Origin: Sphingomonas xanthus | Lineage (GTDB): Bacteria; Pseudomonadota; Alphaproteobacteria; Sphingomonadales; Sphingomonadaceae | NCBI RefSeq assembly: GCF_007998985.1 | Contig: NZ_CP041659.1 | Span: 1,424,001-1,488,000, forward strand | Direction: 5' to 3' | DNA: 64,000 nucleotides | In this document: positions 35,087-43,576 of the stretch, piece by piece | Layout of the letters: every line of letters begins with the position of its first letter | Numbering within the stretch: position 1 is the first letter of the stretch | The notes under the pieces: model-generated | Database searches by the model: none | What the model was told of the DNA's origin: nothing | What the model saw: only the letters and a program-made list of their open reading frames with translations | Program-made: the position numbers and the translations under genes

Positions 35087-36388
35087 TCAAGGCTGTGCCG
35101 GCAGAACCCGGCCGACGCAGGTTCCAAAGCCGATGCGGACCGCGCCGGGAGCCTCGCAATGCGCGGCAAGCTCAAGCTCGTCGCCATCCTCGAGGAAAGC
35201 GCGGGTCTCGCCGCTGGCAAGGCTGATCGGCGCCTTGCCGCCGCGGCTGATCTCCAGCAGTGAACCCAAGCCATTGTCGTCCGCTGTCGACAGCGTACCC
35301 GTCCCGATCAGGTCGCCGGGTTGGAGGTTGCAGCCATTGGATGCGTGGTGAGTGACGATCTGCGCCGCCGACCAGTACATCGCTGCGGCCGCCTCGCCTT
35401 GGCTCAGCCGATGCGGCTTCAGCCCCGCCTCGCGCATCTTTGCGGTCGACAGGGTAACGTCCAGCTTGATTGCCAGTCCGCCGTTCGCTTGGTCGGCGTC
35501 GTCGGCCAGGTAGGGGAGCGGGGCCGGGTCGCCCTCGGGCCGCGCCGGCATCGGCTTGCGGAACGGGGCCAGTGCCTCGGGGGTGACGACCCAAGGTGAG
35601 ATGCTGGTCAGGAAATTCTTGGCAAGAAACGGGCCCAGCGGCTGATATTCCCAGGCCTGAAGGTCGCGCGCCGACCAGTCGTTGAGGAGGCAATAGCCGG
35701 CGATATGGTCGGCCGCCTCTCCGATCAGGATGGTTTGGCCCAGCCGATTGCCGCGGCCGATGAAGATGCCAAGCTCCAGTTCATAATCGAGGCGGCGCGA
35801 GGGACCATATGCGGGCGTGTCCGCTTCCGGCGGCTTGCGCTGCCCGCTGGGCCGGACCACCGCTTCCCCCGACGGACGGACTGAACTGGCCCGGCCGTGA
35901 TAGCCGATCGGCACATATTTATAATTGGGAAGCAAGGGATTGTCGGGCCGGAATTGCCGCCCGACGTTGGTGGCATGATGGATGCCGACGTAAAAGTCGG
36001 TGTAGTCGCCGATCGCGCAGGGCAGGTGCATGGTCGCTTCCCGCTGCGCCACTAGATGCGGTTCAATTTCGGCGCGGCGGCTCTCATCGCAAAGCATTGC
36101 CGACAGCATCCGGCGCAGAGCGCGGGAATCCGCGGCGCCCCGCCCGAACCAGTCATTGAGGGCTGAGCCGGACAGCGCGCCGCTCCAGGAGGGGTCGAGC
36201 AGGCCGGCTTTCGCCGCGCCGCGCAGGTCGAGGATCATCTCGCCGATCGCGACCCCGATCCGGGGGTCTTCGCCGGCCGCCGAAAAAACGCCCAGCGGAA
36301 GGTTTTGGACCGGAAAGTCGGGATGGCCGTTGGCGCTATCGATCCAGCTGGTGCGGGCCGGGTCGTGGGTTTCATCGATCATGGTCAT
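35087..36388 (-). CDS. fahA: Fumarylacetoacetase
   Basis: Hydrolyses fumarylacetoacetate to fumarate and acetoacetate, the last step of tyrosine/phenylalanine catabolism through homogentisate. The 433-residue length is typical. FAH motifs include [38 protein letters not shown] with metal-binding glutamates, [20 protein letters not shown] and GTGTLS. The ATG overlaps the stop of hmgA by four bases, so the two are coupled. The isomerase gene between them in the pathway (maiA) and hppD are not in the window. Confidence 0.95.
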   Translation of the reverse strand: MTMIDETHDPARTSWIDSANGHPDFPVQNLPLGVFSAAGEDPRIGVAIGEMILDLRGAAKAGLLDPSWSGALSGSALNDWFGRGAADSRALRRMLSAMLCDESRRAEIEPHLVAQREATMHLPCAIGDYTDFYVGIHHATNVGRQFRPDNPLLPNYKYVPIGYHGRASSVRPSGEAVVRPSGQRKPPEADTPAYGPSRRLDYELELGIFIGRGNRLGQTILIGEAADHIAGYCLLNDWSARDLQAWEYQPLGPFLAKNFLTSISPWVVTPEALAPFRKPMPARPEGDPAPLPYLADDADQANGGLAIKLDVTLSTAKMREAGLKPHRLSQGEAAAAMYWSAAQIVTHHASNGCNLQPGDLIGTGTLSTADDNGLGSLLEISRGGKAPISLASGETRAFLEDGDELELAAHCEAPGAVRIGFGTCVGRVLPAQP

Positions 36389-37671
36389 TGGGGAAGCTGC
36401 GCTTTCGGGAAATCGGCCCAGGCCAGGTCATAGTCGCTTTGCGCATGCTGGAGCGCAAAGGCTGTCGGGCGGTAAGGCCAGCAGCTTTCGACCATGAAGG
36501 CCATCGTGCCCTCGATCTTGACCGGCCGGAGCTCGGCTTCGCTGGCTTTGCGCCAGCTGTCGACGTCGGGTCCGTGCCCGCTCATCAGGTTATGCAGGGA
36601 AAGTCCGCCGGGGCGGAAGCCTTCGGCCTTGGCATCATAATCGCCATGGATCAGCCCCATTGCCTCGCTCATCACGTTGCGGTGGAACCAGGGCGGGCGA
36701 AACGTATCTTCCCCGACCATCCAGCGCGGCGGGAAGATGACGAAATCGGCATTGGCGCGGCCCGGGGTATCCGACGGGCTGGTCAGCACGGTGAAGATCG
36801 ACGGGTCGGGATGGTCGAAGCTGACCGTGCCGATGGTGTTAAACCGGGCCAGCTCATAGCGGAAGGGCGCGAGATTGCCGTGCCAGGCGACGACGTCGAG
36901 CGGGCTGTGGTCGAGCGTCGTCGTCCACAAGGACCCGAGATATTTCTGAATGACTTCGCAGGGGCGGTCGACATTTTCAAAGGCCGCGACGGGCGACTGG
37001 AAGTCGCGCGGGTTGGCAAGACCGTTGGATCCGATCGGCCCGAGGTCCGGCAGGCGGAACATCGCGCCATGGTTCTCGGCGACATAGCCGCGCGCTTCGC
37101 CCTCGATATCGACGCGGAACCGAATGCCGCGCGGAATCAGCGCGATCCAGCCCGGCGCGACTTCCATCCGGCCCATCTCGGTGAAAAGGTGCAACGTGCC
37201 CGACTGGGGAATGAGCAGCAGCTCTCCGTCGGCATTGACGAACAGGCGATCGGTCATCGACCGGGTCGCCCGATAGAGGTGGATCGCAACGCCCTCCAGG
37301 CTGGCCGGATCGCGGTTGGCCATCATCGTTACCAGCCCGTCGATAAAGTCGGCGTCGTCGGCGAGGCTGGCCGGAGGATCCCACCGAAGCCGGTTGGGCG
37401 CCAGCGGCGCGTCGCTGGTGCCGGGCGCGAACAGGCTGGCGCCTTGGTAAGGAGTGAAGGGGCGATGATCCGCGGTCGGGCGCATCCGGTACAGCCAGCT
37501 GCGGCGGTTTTCATGACGGGGCGCGGTAAAGGCGCTTCCCGAGACTTGTTCGGCATAAAGGCCGAATGCGGGACGCTGCGGGCTGTTCCGGCCCTTGGGC
37601 AAGGCGCCTGCGACCGCCTCTGTTTCGAAGTGACCGCCGAAACCGGTCAGATAGGGTAGCTGGTTGGCCAC
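36385..37671 (-). CDS. hmgA: Homogentisate 1,2-dioxygenase
   Basis: Ring-opening iron dioxygenase that turns homogentisate into maleylacetoacetate. The N-terminus [19 protein letters not shown] is the conserved family start, and the C-terminal iron region [20 protein letters not shown] with H-x-G spacing and MSGHGPD is intact. The frame is open further upstream, but the extra codons run through a strong hairpin, so the GTG at 37671 (428 residues) is chosen. It lies only about nine bases after the T-run of that hairpin, which makes readthrough control of this operon possible. Confidence 0.93.
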   Translation of the reverse strand: MANQLPYLTGFGGHFETEAVAGALPKGRNSPQRPAFGLYAEQVSGSAFTAPRHENRRSWLYRMRPTADHRPFTPYQGASLFAPGTSDAPLAPNRLRWDPPASLADDADFIDGLVTMMANRDPASLEGVAIHLYRATRSMTDRLFVNADGELLLIPQSGTLHLFTEMGRMEVAPGWIALIPRGIRFRVDIEGEARGYVAENHGAMFRLPDLGPIGSNGLANPRDFQSPVAAFENVDRPCEVIQKYLGSLWTTTLDHSPLDVVAWHGNLAPFRYELARFNTIGTVSFDHPDPSIFTVLTSPSDTPGRANADFVIFPPRWMVGEDTFRPPWFHRNVMSEAMGLIHGDYDAKAEGFRPGGLSLHNLMSGHGPDVDSWRKASEAELRPVKIEGTMAFMVESCWPYRPTAFALQHAQSDYDLAWADFPKAQLPQ

Positions 37672-37683
37672 GAGACGCGAAAA

Positions 37684-37710
37684 CCCCCTCGACTGGATCA
37701 ATCGAGGGGG
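37684..37710 (-). terminator. Hairpin with T-run immediately before hmgA (terminator or attenuator)
   Basis: Read on the minus strand, a nine-base stem CCCCCTCGA/TCGAGGGGG with a nine-base loop is followed by TTTT (37683-37680). It follows the stop of the small membrane-protein gene by about 40 bases and ends nine bases before the hmgA GTG. It has the form of an intrinsic terminator for the upstream gene, but it also hides a GAGGGGG that could act as the hmgA ribosome site. Confidence 0.65.
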
Positions 37711-37749
37711 TCGTTACGCGTGTCTGCCACGCCGGTCAAAGCGCGACCG

Positions 37750-37950
37750 TCAGTTGACGTTGACCTCGATCTTGTCCGGGATGCTGATCTCGGTCTTCTC
37801 GGCCCCGAAGCCGAGCTGGTCGCGGAAAAGGAACAGCAGGACCAGGACGACGATCACCAGCAGCACTATTGCCAGCACGCCGCCACCACCGCCACCGCCA
37901 TCGGTTTCAACGATGGTCGTGCGCTCCACCGTATCGCGTTCGTCAACCAT
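37750..37950 (-). CDS. Small membrane protein (66 aa), function unknown
   Basis: The N-terminus is charged (MVDERDTVERTTIVETD), a run of seven glycines follows, then one hydrophobic helix of about 20 residues (VLAIVLLVIVVLVLLFLF), and an acidic beta-like tail (EKTEISIPDKIEVNVN). GGGAG lies about six bases before the ATG. Likely a single-pass inner-membrane protein. It sits upstream of the hmgA hairpin on the same strand and is divergent from the nuclease gene. Confidence 0.75.
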   Translation of the reverse strand: MVDERDTVERTTIVETDGGGGGGGVLAIVLLVIVVLVLLFLFRDQLGFGAEKTEISIPDKIEVNVN

Positions 37951-38067
37951 ATGATCACTCCCTGTTTACTTCGTTGGCGAAACGAACGGTTGACTGGACT
38001 GCGGGTTCCGCAATTTTCCTCGACTGCCGCGCTGGCCAATTTTGTCCAGTTCGGCCATGACCCGAAC
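37951..38067. promoter_or_regulatory. Divergent intergenic region before the secreted nuclease gene
   Basis: A 117-base gap between two outward-facing genes, presumed to hold both promoters. No convincing -35/-10 pair or palindrome was found by eye. Confidence 0.3.
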
Positions 38068-38586
38068 ATGGCCCGTAGCAAGTCCCGGCCCGTTGGCCGC
38101 CCGCCCTTCTTTCGCCCCACGCGCCGCGGACTGCGCAGGACTCTTTGGCTGGTGCCGTTGCTGCTCATGGCAGGAGCCCTGCTCGACCCCGCGCTGGTTG
38201 CCCCGGTCGGACCGCTGGCGGCCCAGCCCGAGCGGATCGAAACGCAATTCAGCGTCTGTGGTCCGGGGCGCGGTCCGGCCTGCGTAATCGATGGCGACAC
38301 GATCAAATTTGGCCAGCGCAAGGTTCGTATCACTGGGATCGACGCACCGGAACTGGCGAATCCGCGTTGCCCGGAGGAAGCGGCACTGGCGCGCAAGTCG
38401 GCGGCGAGGCTTCGGGACCTGCTCAACCAGGGTTCGTTCGAAATGGTCGGCCACCGACTGCACGGCCAGGACGGCTACGGCCGCGACCTGAGGGTGCTTC
38501 GGCGCGGCGATGTGTCGATCGGCGGCCAGCTGATCGACGAGGGGTTGGCACATCGGTATATCGGCTCCAAGCGCAGCTGGTGCTGA
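38068..38586 (+). CDS. Thermonuclease-family (SNase-like) protein
   Basis: A 172-residue protein with a basic N-terminus and one hydrophobic segment (LWLVPLLLMAGALLDPALVA), which is a signal peptide or membrane anchor. The SNase fold follows: VIDGDTIKFGQRKVRITGID, APELANPRCPEE with the catalytic acidic and arginine residues, then YGRDLRVLRRGDVSIGGQLI and the C-terminal LAHRYIG. It may cut DNA or RNA in the periplasm or outside; other SNase-fold proteins are not nucleases. ATG at 38068 is used because it directly precedes the membrane segment. Confidence 0.85.
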   Translation: MARSKSRPVGRPPFFRPTRRGLRRTLWLVPLLLMAGALLDPALVAPVGPLAAQPERIETQFSVCGPGRGPACVIDGDTIKFGQRKVRITGIDAPELANPRCPEEAALARKSAARLRDLLNQGSFEMVGHRLHGQDGYGRDLRVLRRGDVSIGGQLIDEGLAHRYIGSKRSWC

Positions 38587-38605
38587 ACCCAGGGAAGAAC
38601 CAACA

Positions 38606-39025
38606 ATGAAACTTGGCAGGCTCAACCATGTCGGGGTCGCCACCCCGTCGATCGAACGGTCAGTCGCGATCTACCGCGACCGTTTGGGCGCGGAAGTGGT
38701 ACGCGAACCGTTCGACCTTCCGGCTCAGGGTGTGCGGGTCTGTTTCGTCGACACCCCCAATAGCCAGATCGAGCTGATCGAACCATTGGGTGCGGATTCG
38801 CCGATCCTCAAGTTCCTCGAACGCAATCCCGAAGGCGGGCAGCATCATCTGTGCTTTGAAGTTTCTGATATCGCGCAGGCGCGCGACTTTTTCGAAAGCG
38901 GCGCTGTGCGCATCCTCGGCCCAACCCGCATCGGCGCTCACGGGACGCCGATCTTCTTCCTTCACCCCAAGGATATGGGCGGGGTGCTGACCGAGATCAT
39001 GGAAAGCCCGAAGCAGGCTCATTGA
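38606..39025 (+). CDS. mce: Methylmalonyl-CoA epimerase
   Basis: Interconverts (S)- and (R)-methylmalonyl-CoA, between propionyl-CoA carboxylase and the mutase. The 139-residue vicinal-oxygen-chelate protein has metal ligands in LNHVGVATPSIE (His), HHLCFEVSDI (His) and LTEIMES (Glu). Its stop overlaps the start of a small membrane-protein gene (TGATG), and methylmalonyl-CoA mutase follows, so the operon matches the pathway. Confidence 0.95.
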   Translation: MKLGRLNHVGVATPSIERSVAIYRDRLGAEVVREPFDLPAQGVRVCFVDTPNSQIELIEPLGADSPILKFLERNPEGGQHHLCFEVSDIAQARDFFESGAVRILGPTRIGAHGTPIFFLHPKDMGGVLTEIMESPKQAH

Positions 39026-39267
39026 TGCCCCGCGGTGAAGACCTGTTGCTTGGCCTTGTAGCGCTGCTGCTTGCGGCTCTCTTGGCGCGGCGGATTTACG
39101 TCGCCATGGGGACCGGGGAAATCCCCCTTTACCGGACACGGATCAAGCGAAGCGTGGCGGGTGAGGGCAAGTTTCGGGCGCTGGTCGCGCTCAATGCGCT
39201 GGTCGCGCTTGGAATCCTGCTGATCGCTGCCGACCTGCTGTTCGGCCTGGGCCTGCGTCCGCGTTAG
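39025..39267 (+). CDS. Small membrane protein (80 aa) inside the methylmalonyl-CoA operon
   Basis: Two hydrophobic segments (about residues 6-19, [15 protein letters not shown], and 53-72, [17 protein letters not shown]) flank a polar loop with [10 protein letters not shown]. The ATG overlaps the mce stop by one base, so it is probably translated with mce. I do not recognise a family. A link to propionyl-CoA metabolism rests only on position. Confidence 0.7.
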   Translation: MPRGEDLLLGLVALLLAALLARRIYVAMGTGEIPLYRTRIKRSVAGEGKFRALVALNALVALGILLIAADLLFGLGLRPR

Positions 39268-39311
39268 GGCGATTGGCAGGCGCGGGCAGGGGCGCTAGGG
39301 GCATTGGCGAC

Positions 39312-41447
39312 ATGACCGAAAAGCCGATGCCCAACGATTGGAAAAGCCTCGCCGACAAGGAATCGAAAGGCCGCTCGCTCGAACGCGAGACGCCCGAGGG
39401 CATCCGGCTGAAGAATGTCTATGGCCCCGAAGATTCGGCGCACATCGACAGCGGCTATCCAGGCCTGCCGCCATACACCCGCGGCCCCTACGCGACGATG
39501 TATGCGGGCCGTCCCTGGACCATCCGCCAATATGCCGGCTTCTCGACCGCCGAGGAATCGAACGCATTCTACCGCCGCAACCTGGCCGCCGGGCAGAAGG
39601 GCCTGTCGGTGGCTTTCGACCTCGCCACCCACCGCGGCTACGACAGCGACCATCCGCGCGTCGCCGGCGACGTCGGCAAGGCTGGCGTCGCGATTGACAG
39701 CGTCGAGGACATGAAATTGCTGTTCGACGGCATCCCGCTCGATGAAATGTCGGTTAGCATGACGATGAACGGCGCGGTGCTGCCGGTCATGGCTTTCTAC
39801 ATTGTAGCCGGCGAGGAACAGGGCGTCGATCGCGCCAGGCTCAGCGGCACGATCCAGAACGACATCCTCAAGGAGTTCGCGGTCCGCAACACCTATATCT
39901 ATCCGCCCGAACCGAGCATGCGGATCGTCAGCGACATCATCGCTTTCACCTCCGTCGAAATGCCGAAGTTCAACAGCATTTCCATCTCGGGCTATCATAT
40001 GCACGAAGCCGGTGCGACGGCGGTCCAGGAGCTTGCCTACACGCTTGCCGACGGCATGGCCTATGTCCGCGCAGCGGTGGAAGCGGGCCTCGACATCGAC
40101 GCCTTTGCGCCGCGGCTGAGCTTCTTCTTCGGGATCGGCATGAACTTGTTCATGGAAGTCGCCAAGCTGCGCGCCGCCCGGACGCTGTGGGCGCGGATCA
40201 TGACCGACCTTGGCGCCAGGACCGAGAAGTCGAAGCTGCTTCGGACCCACTGCCAGACCAGCGGCGTGTCGCTAACCGAGCAGGACCCTTATAACAATAT
40301 CGTCCGGACGACGATCGAGGCGCTTGCCGCGGTTCTTGGCGGCACCCAGTCGCTGCACACCAATTCGTTCGACGAAGCGATTGCATTGCCGACCGATTTT
40401 TCGGCACGAATTGCCCGCAATACCCAGCTGATTCTGGCCGAGGAAAGCGGCGTCACCGCAGTCGCCGACCCGCTCGGCGGAAGCTATTATGTGGAAGCCT
40501 TGACCCGCGAGCTTGAGGACAAGGCCTGGGCGCTGATCGAGGAAGTCGAACAGCATGGCGGGATGACCAAGGCGGTCGCCGAAGGCTTGCCCAAACAGCG
40601 CATCGAGGAAGCGTCCGCCGAGCGCGCGGCCAAGGTCGATACCGGCGAGACGGTGATCGTCGGGGTCAACCGTTACCGGCTGGAAAATGAGCCGCATCTC
40701 GACATCCTTGAGGTCGACAATGCCAAGGTCCGCGCGGGGCAGATCGCGCGGTTGGAGACGATGCGCGCAGGCCGGGATGACAAGGCTGTGTCCGCCGCGC
40801 TGGATGCGCTGGAGGCCGGGGCGAAGGGCAATGCCAACCTGCTCGCACTGGCGGTCGACGCGGCGCGCGTCCGCGCCTCGCTAGGGGAGATTTCCGACGC
40901 TCTGGAGCGGGCGTTCGGCCGTTATCATACCAAGCCGCATCCCGTCAGCGGCATTTATGGCAAGCGTGACGACGGCCGCTGGAAAGCCGCGGTCGCGGGC
41001 ACCCAAGCCGTCACGCAGCGGCTTGGCCGCAAGCCGCGCGTTCTTGTCGCCAAGATGGGCCAAGACGGCCACGATCGCGGCGCCAACCTCGTCAGCTCGG
41101 CCTTCGGCGACCTTGGCTTCGAGGTGATCGCCGGCCCCTTGTTCCAGACCCCGCGCGAAACGGCGGAAATGGCTGTCGAACATGACGTCGACGTGGTCGG
41201 AGCCTCGTCGCTCGCGGCAGGGCACAAGACTTTGATCCCCGAGCTGATCGGCCACCTGCGCGACATGGACCGGGCGGATATCAAGGTCGTCGCCGGCGGC
41301 GTAATCCCGCCCCAGGATTACGACTTCCTGCGTCGGGCCGGCGTGCAAGCGATCTTCGGGCCTGGGACGAATTTGGCGGACGCGGCGGACGAGGTTCTGC
41401 GACTGCTCGGCCACAACAGGCCGCCGGTTGATGAGGCAGCGGAATGA
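39312..41447 (+). CDS. scpA: Methylmalonyl-CoA mutase (single-chain, B12-dependent)
   Basis: Isomerises (R)-methylmalonyl-CoA to succinyl-CoA with adenosylcobalamin. The 711-residue chain holds the catalytic TIM-barrel (residues 1-560, with [20 protein letters not shown] and [15 protein letters not shown]) and the C-terminal B12 domain, where the lower axial ligand is His587 in GQDGHDRGA. The start at 39312 gives the usual family N-terminus. With mce and pccA it completes the route from propionyl-CoA to the citric acid cycle. Confidence 0.96.
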   Translation: MTEKPMPNDWKSLADKESKGRSLERETPEGIRLKNVYGPEDSAHIDSGYPGLPPYTRGPYATMYAGRPWTIRQYAGFSTAEESNAFYRRNLAAGQKGLSVAFDLATHRGYDSDHPRVAGDVGKAGVAIDSVEDMKLLFDGIPLDEMSVSMTMNGAVLPVMAFYIVAGEEQGVDRARLSGTIQNDILKEFAVRNTYIYPPEPSMRIVSDIIAFTSVEMPKFNSISISGYHMHEAGATAVQELAYTLADGMAYVRAAVEAGLDIDAFAPRLSFFFGIGMNLFMEVAKLRAARTLWARIMTDLGARTEKSKLLRTHCQTSGVSLTEQDPYNNIVRTTIEALAAVLGGTQSLHTNSFDEAIALPTDFSARIARNTQLILAEESGVTAVADPLGGSYYVEALTRELEDKAWALIEEVEQHGGMTKAVAEGLPKQRIEEASAERAAKVDTGETVIVGVNRYRLENEPHLDILEVDNAKVRAGQIARLETMRAGRDDKAVSAALDALEAGAKGNANLLALAVDAARVRASLGEISDALERAFGRYHTKPHPVSGIYGKRDDGRWKAAVAGTQAVTQRLGRKPRVLVAKMGQDGHDRGANLVSSAFGDLGFEVIAGPLFQTPRETAEMAVEHDVDVVGASSLAAGHKTLIPELIGHLRDMDRADIKVVAGGVIPPQDYDFLRRAGVQAIFGPGTNLADAADEVLRLLGHNRPPVDEAAE

Positions 41448-41535
41448 CAAAACGGGATTGGCGGCCTCACTCGTCTTAACGGCGGGTCTTTTGTATCTGA
41501 TGTTCGCATCAGGCATGTTGATGCATGGCGATTGA
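41431..41535 (+). CDS. Possible 34-residue single-pass membrane peptide
   Basis: An ATG in the last codons of the mutase gene, in another frame, opens a 34-residue frame with a basic, polar start (MRQRNDKTG) and one hydrophobic helix ([19 protein letters not shown]). It ends 15 bases before the pccA start. The ribosome site is weak (CAGG). It occupies most of the mutase-pccA gap, which would otherwise be unusually long for this operon. It could equally be a chance frame. Confidence 0.3.
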   Translation: MRQRNDKTGLAASLVLTAGLLYLMFASGMLMHGD

Positions 41536-41550
41536 TAAATTGGAGCGTTG

Positions 41551-43560
41551 ATGTTCTCGAAAATCCTGATCGCCAACCGCGGCGAAATCGCCTGCCGGGT
41601 GATCCGCACCGCCAAGCGCATGGGGATCAAGACCGTCGCCGTCTATTCCGACGCCGATGCCCGCGCGCCGTTCGTGAAAATGGCCGATGAGAGCGTCAGG
41701 CTGGGGCCAGCCCCGGCGGCGGAAAGCTATCTCAAGGCCGAGCTAATCATCGACGCCTGCAAGGCGACCGGGGCGGAAGCAGTCCACCCCGGCTATGGCT
41801 TTTTGAGCGAGCGGACCAGCTTTGCCGAGGCGCTTGCCAAGGCCGGGATCACTTTCATCGGCCCGCCGGTGAAGGCGATCGCGGCGATGGGCGACAAGAT
41901 CGAATCCAAGAAGCTGGCCAAGGCGGCCGGGGTCAATGTCGTCCCCGGCTATCTCGGCGAGATCGCCGACACCGACGAGGCGGTGAAGATCGCTGGCGAA
42001 ATCGGCTATCCGGTGATGATGAAGGCCTCGGCCGGCGGCGGCGGCAAGGGGATGCGTCTCGCCTACAGCGAAAAGGACGTCCGCGAAGGATTCGAAGCGA
42101 CCAAGCGCGAGGGCCTTGCCAGCTTCGGTGACGACCGAGTCTTTATCGAGAAATTCATCGAGGACCCGCGCCACATCGAAATTCAGGTGCTGGGCGACCA
42201 GCACGGCACCATCCTTTATCTCGGCGAGCGCGAATGCTCGATCCAGCGCCGCCACCAGAAGGTGATCGAAGAAGCCCCGTCGCCTTTCGTCACGCCGGAA
42301 ATGCGCAAGGCGATGGGGGAGCAGGCGGTCGCGCTGGCCCGCGCGGTCGGATATTATAGCGCGGGCACGGTCGAGCTGATCGTGTCCGGTGCCGACACGA
42401 CTGGCAAGAGCTTCTACTTCCTCGAAATGAACACCCGACTGCAGGTCGAGCATCCGGTGACCGAGGAAGTGACCGGCCTCGACCTCGTCGAACAAATGAT
42501 CCGCGTCGCCGCCGGCGAGAAGCTGGCGTTCAGTCAGGAAGATGTGAAGCTCGATGGCTGGTCGATCGAGGCGCGCGTCTATGCCGAGGATCCCTATCGT
42601 GGTTTCCTGCCGTCGACCGGTCGTCTCACCACCTACCGCCCTCCCGCCGAGCATCGCGACGAGGACAGCGTGATCCGCGTCGACGACGGCGTCTATGAAG
42701 GCGGCGAGGTCAGCATGTTCTACGACCCGATGATCGCCAAGCTGGTCAGCTGGGGGCCGACCCGTGAGGCAGCGATCGACGAGGCGGTGCAGGCGCTTGA
42801 TGCCTTCCAGCTCGACGGGATCAGCGACAATATCGACTTCCTGTCGGCGCTGCTCCAGCACCCGCGCTTTCGCTCCGGCAAACTCACCACCGGCTTTATC
42901 GCCGAGGAATATCCCGAGGGCTTCGCCGGCGCGCCCGCCGATGATTCGCTGATGTCCGATCTGGCGGCGCTGGCGGCGATAGTTCAGCTGACCGGCGACA
43001 CCCGCGCCGCGATGATCGACGGGCAGCTCGGCGATCCGGTCTACCCCGAGCCCGAGCAGGTGGTGCGCATCGGCAAGCGCGAATTCACCGTCGGAATCGA
43101 GCCTTATGACGGCGGCAACCTTGCCACCGTCGACGGCGGTGAGCCGGTCGACATTGTCGGCGACTGGTCGCCGGGCGATCGGCTGCTGGTGGCCGACCTC
43201 GACGGCAGGACGCGCATCGTCCAGGTCGTGAGAAAGGGCCGCGGCTGGACGATGACGACGCGTGGCGCCGCGCATGCGGTGCAGGTCATGCCGCGCCATG
43301 TCGCGGCCCTGTCGCGCCACATGATCGAGAAGGTCCCTCCCGACATGTCGCGGTTCCTGCTCGCACCCATGCCGGGACTTCTGACCCGACTGGAAGTGGC
43401 GCCGGGCGACACGGTCGAAGCTGGCCAGCCAATCGCGGTTGTCGAGGCGATGAAGAAGGAAAACATCCTTCGCGCAGAGAAGAGCGCAACCGTCAAGGCG
43501 ACCCCGGCCAGTGCTGGCGACAGCCTGGCAGTTGACCAGGTGATCGTCGAGTTCGACTAG
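41551..43560 (+). CDS. pccA: Propionyl-CoA (or acetyl-CoA-type) carboxylase alpha subunit, biotin carboxylase plus biotin carrier
   Basis: The 669-residue chain has a biotin carboxylase domain (residues 1-445: FSKILIANRGEIACRVIRTA, the glycine-rich ATP loop ASAGGGGKGM, ERECSIQRRHQKVIEEAPS, MNTRLQVEHPVTE), a BT-type linker and a C-terminal biotinyl domain with Lys635 in VVEAMKKEN. The residue after the biotin lysine is Lys rather than the usual Met. TGGAG lies six bases before the ATG. Neighbouring mutase and epimerase point to propionyl-CoA as substrate; the beta subunit (pccB) is not in the window. Confidence 0.93.
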   Translation: MFSKILIANRGEIACRVIRTAKRMGIKTVAVYSDADARAPFVKMADESVRLGPAPAAESYLKAELIIDACKATGAEAVHPGYGFLSERTSFAEALAKAGITFIGPPVKAIAAMGDKIESKKLAKAAGVNVVPGYLGEIADTDEAVKIAGEIGYPVMMKASAGGGGKGMRLAYSEKDVREGFEATKREGLASFGDDRVFIEKFIEDPRHIEIQVLGDQHGTILYLGERECSIQRRHQKVIEEAPSPFVTPEMRKAMGEQAVALARAVGYYSAGTVELIVSGADTTGKSFYFLEMNTRLQVEHPVTEEVTGLDLVEQMIRVAAGEKLAFSQEDVKLDGWSIEARVYAEDPYRGFLPSTGRLTTYRPPAEHRDEDSVIRVDDGVYEGGEVSMFYDPMIAKLVSWGPTREAAIDEAVQALDAFQLDGISDNIDFLSALLQHPRFRSGKLTTGFIAEEYPEGFAGAPADDSLMSDLAALAAIVQLTGDTRAAMIDGQLGDPVYPEPEQVVRIGKREFTVGIEPYDGGNLATVDGGEPVDIVGDWSPGDRLLVADLDGRTRIVQVVRKGRGWTMTTRGAAHAVQVMPRHVAALSRHMIEKVPPDMSRFLLAPMPGLLTRLEVAPGDTVEAGQPIAVVEAMKKENILRAEKSATVKATPASAGDSLAVDQVIVEFD

Positions 43561-43576
43561 GGTCTTGGGGTCGCGG

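Noticed and set aside
36388..37659. Plus-strand open frame of 423 codons
   Set aside because: Antisense shadow of hmgA; the minus strand encodes a complete homogentisate dioxygenase.
41743..43320. Minus-strand open frame of 525 codons
   Set aside because: Antisense to the biotin carboxylase gene, with no recognisable domain; the plus-strand gene has all expected motifs.
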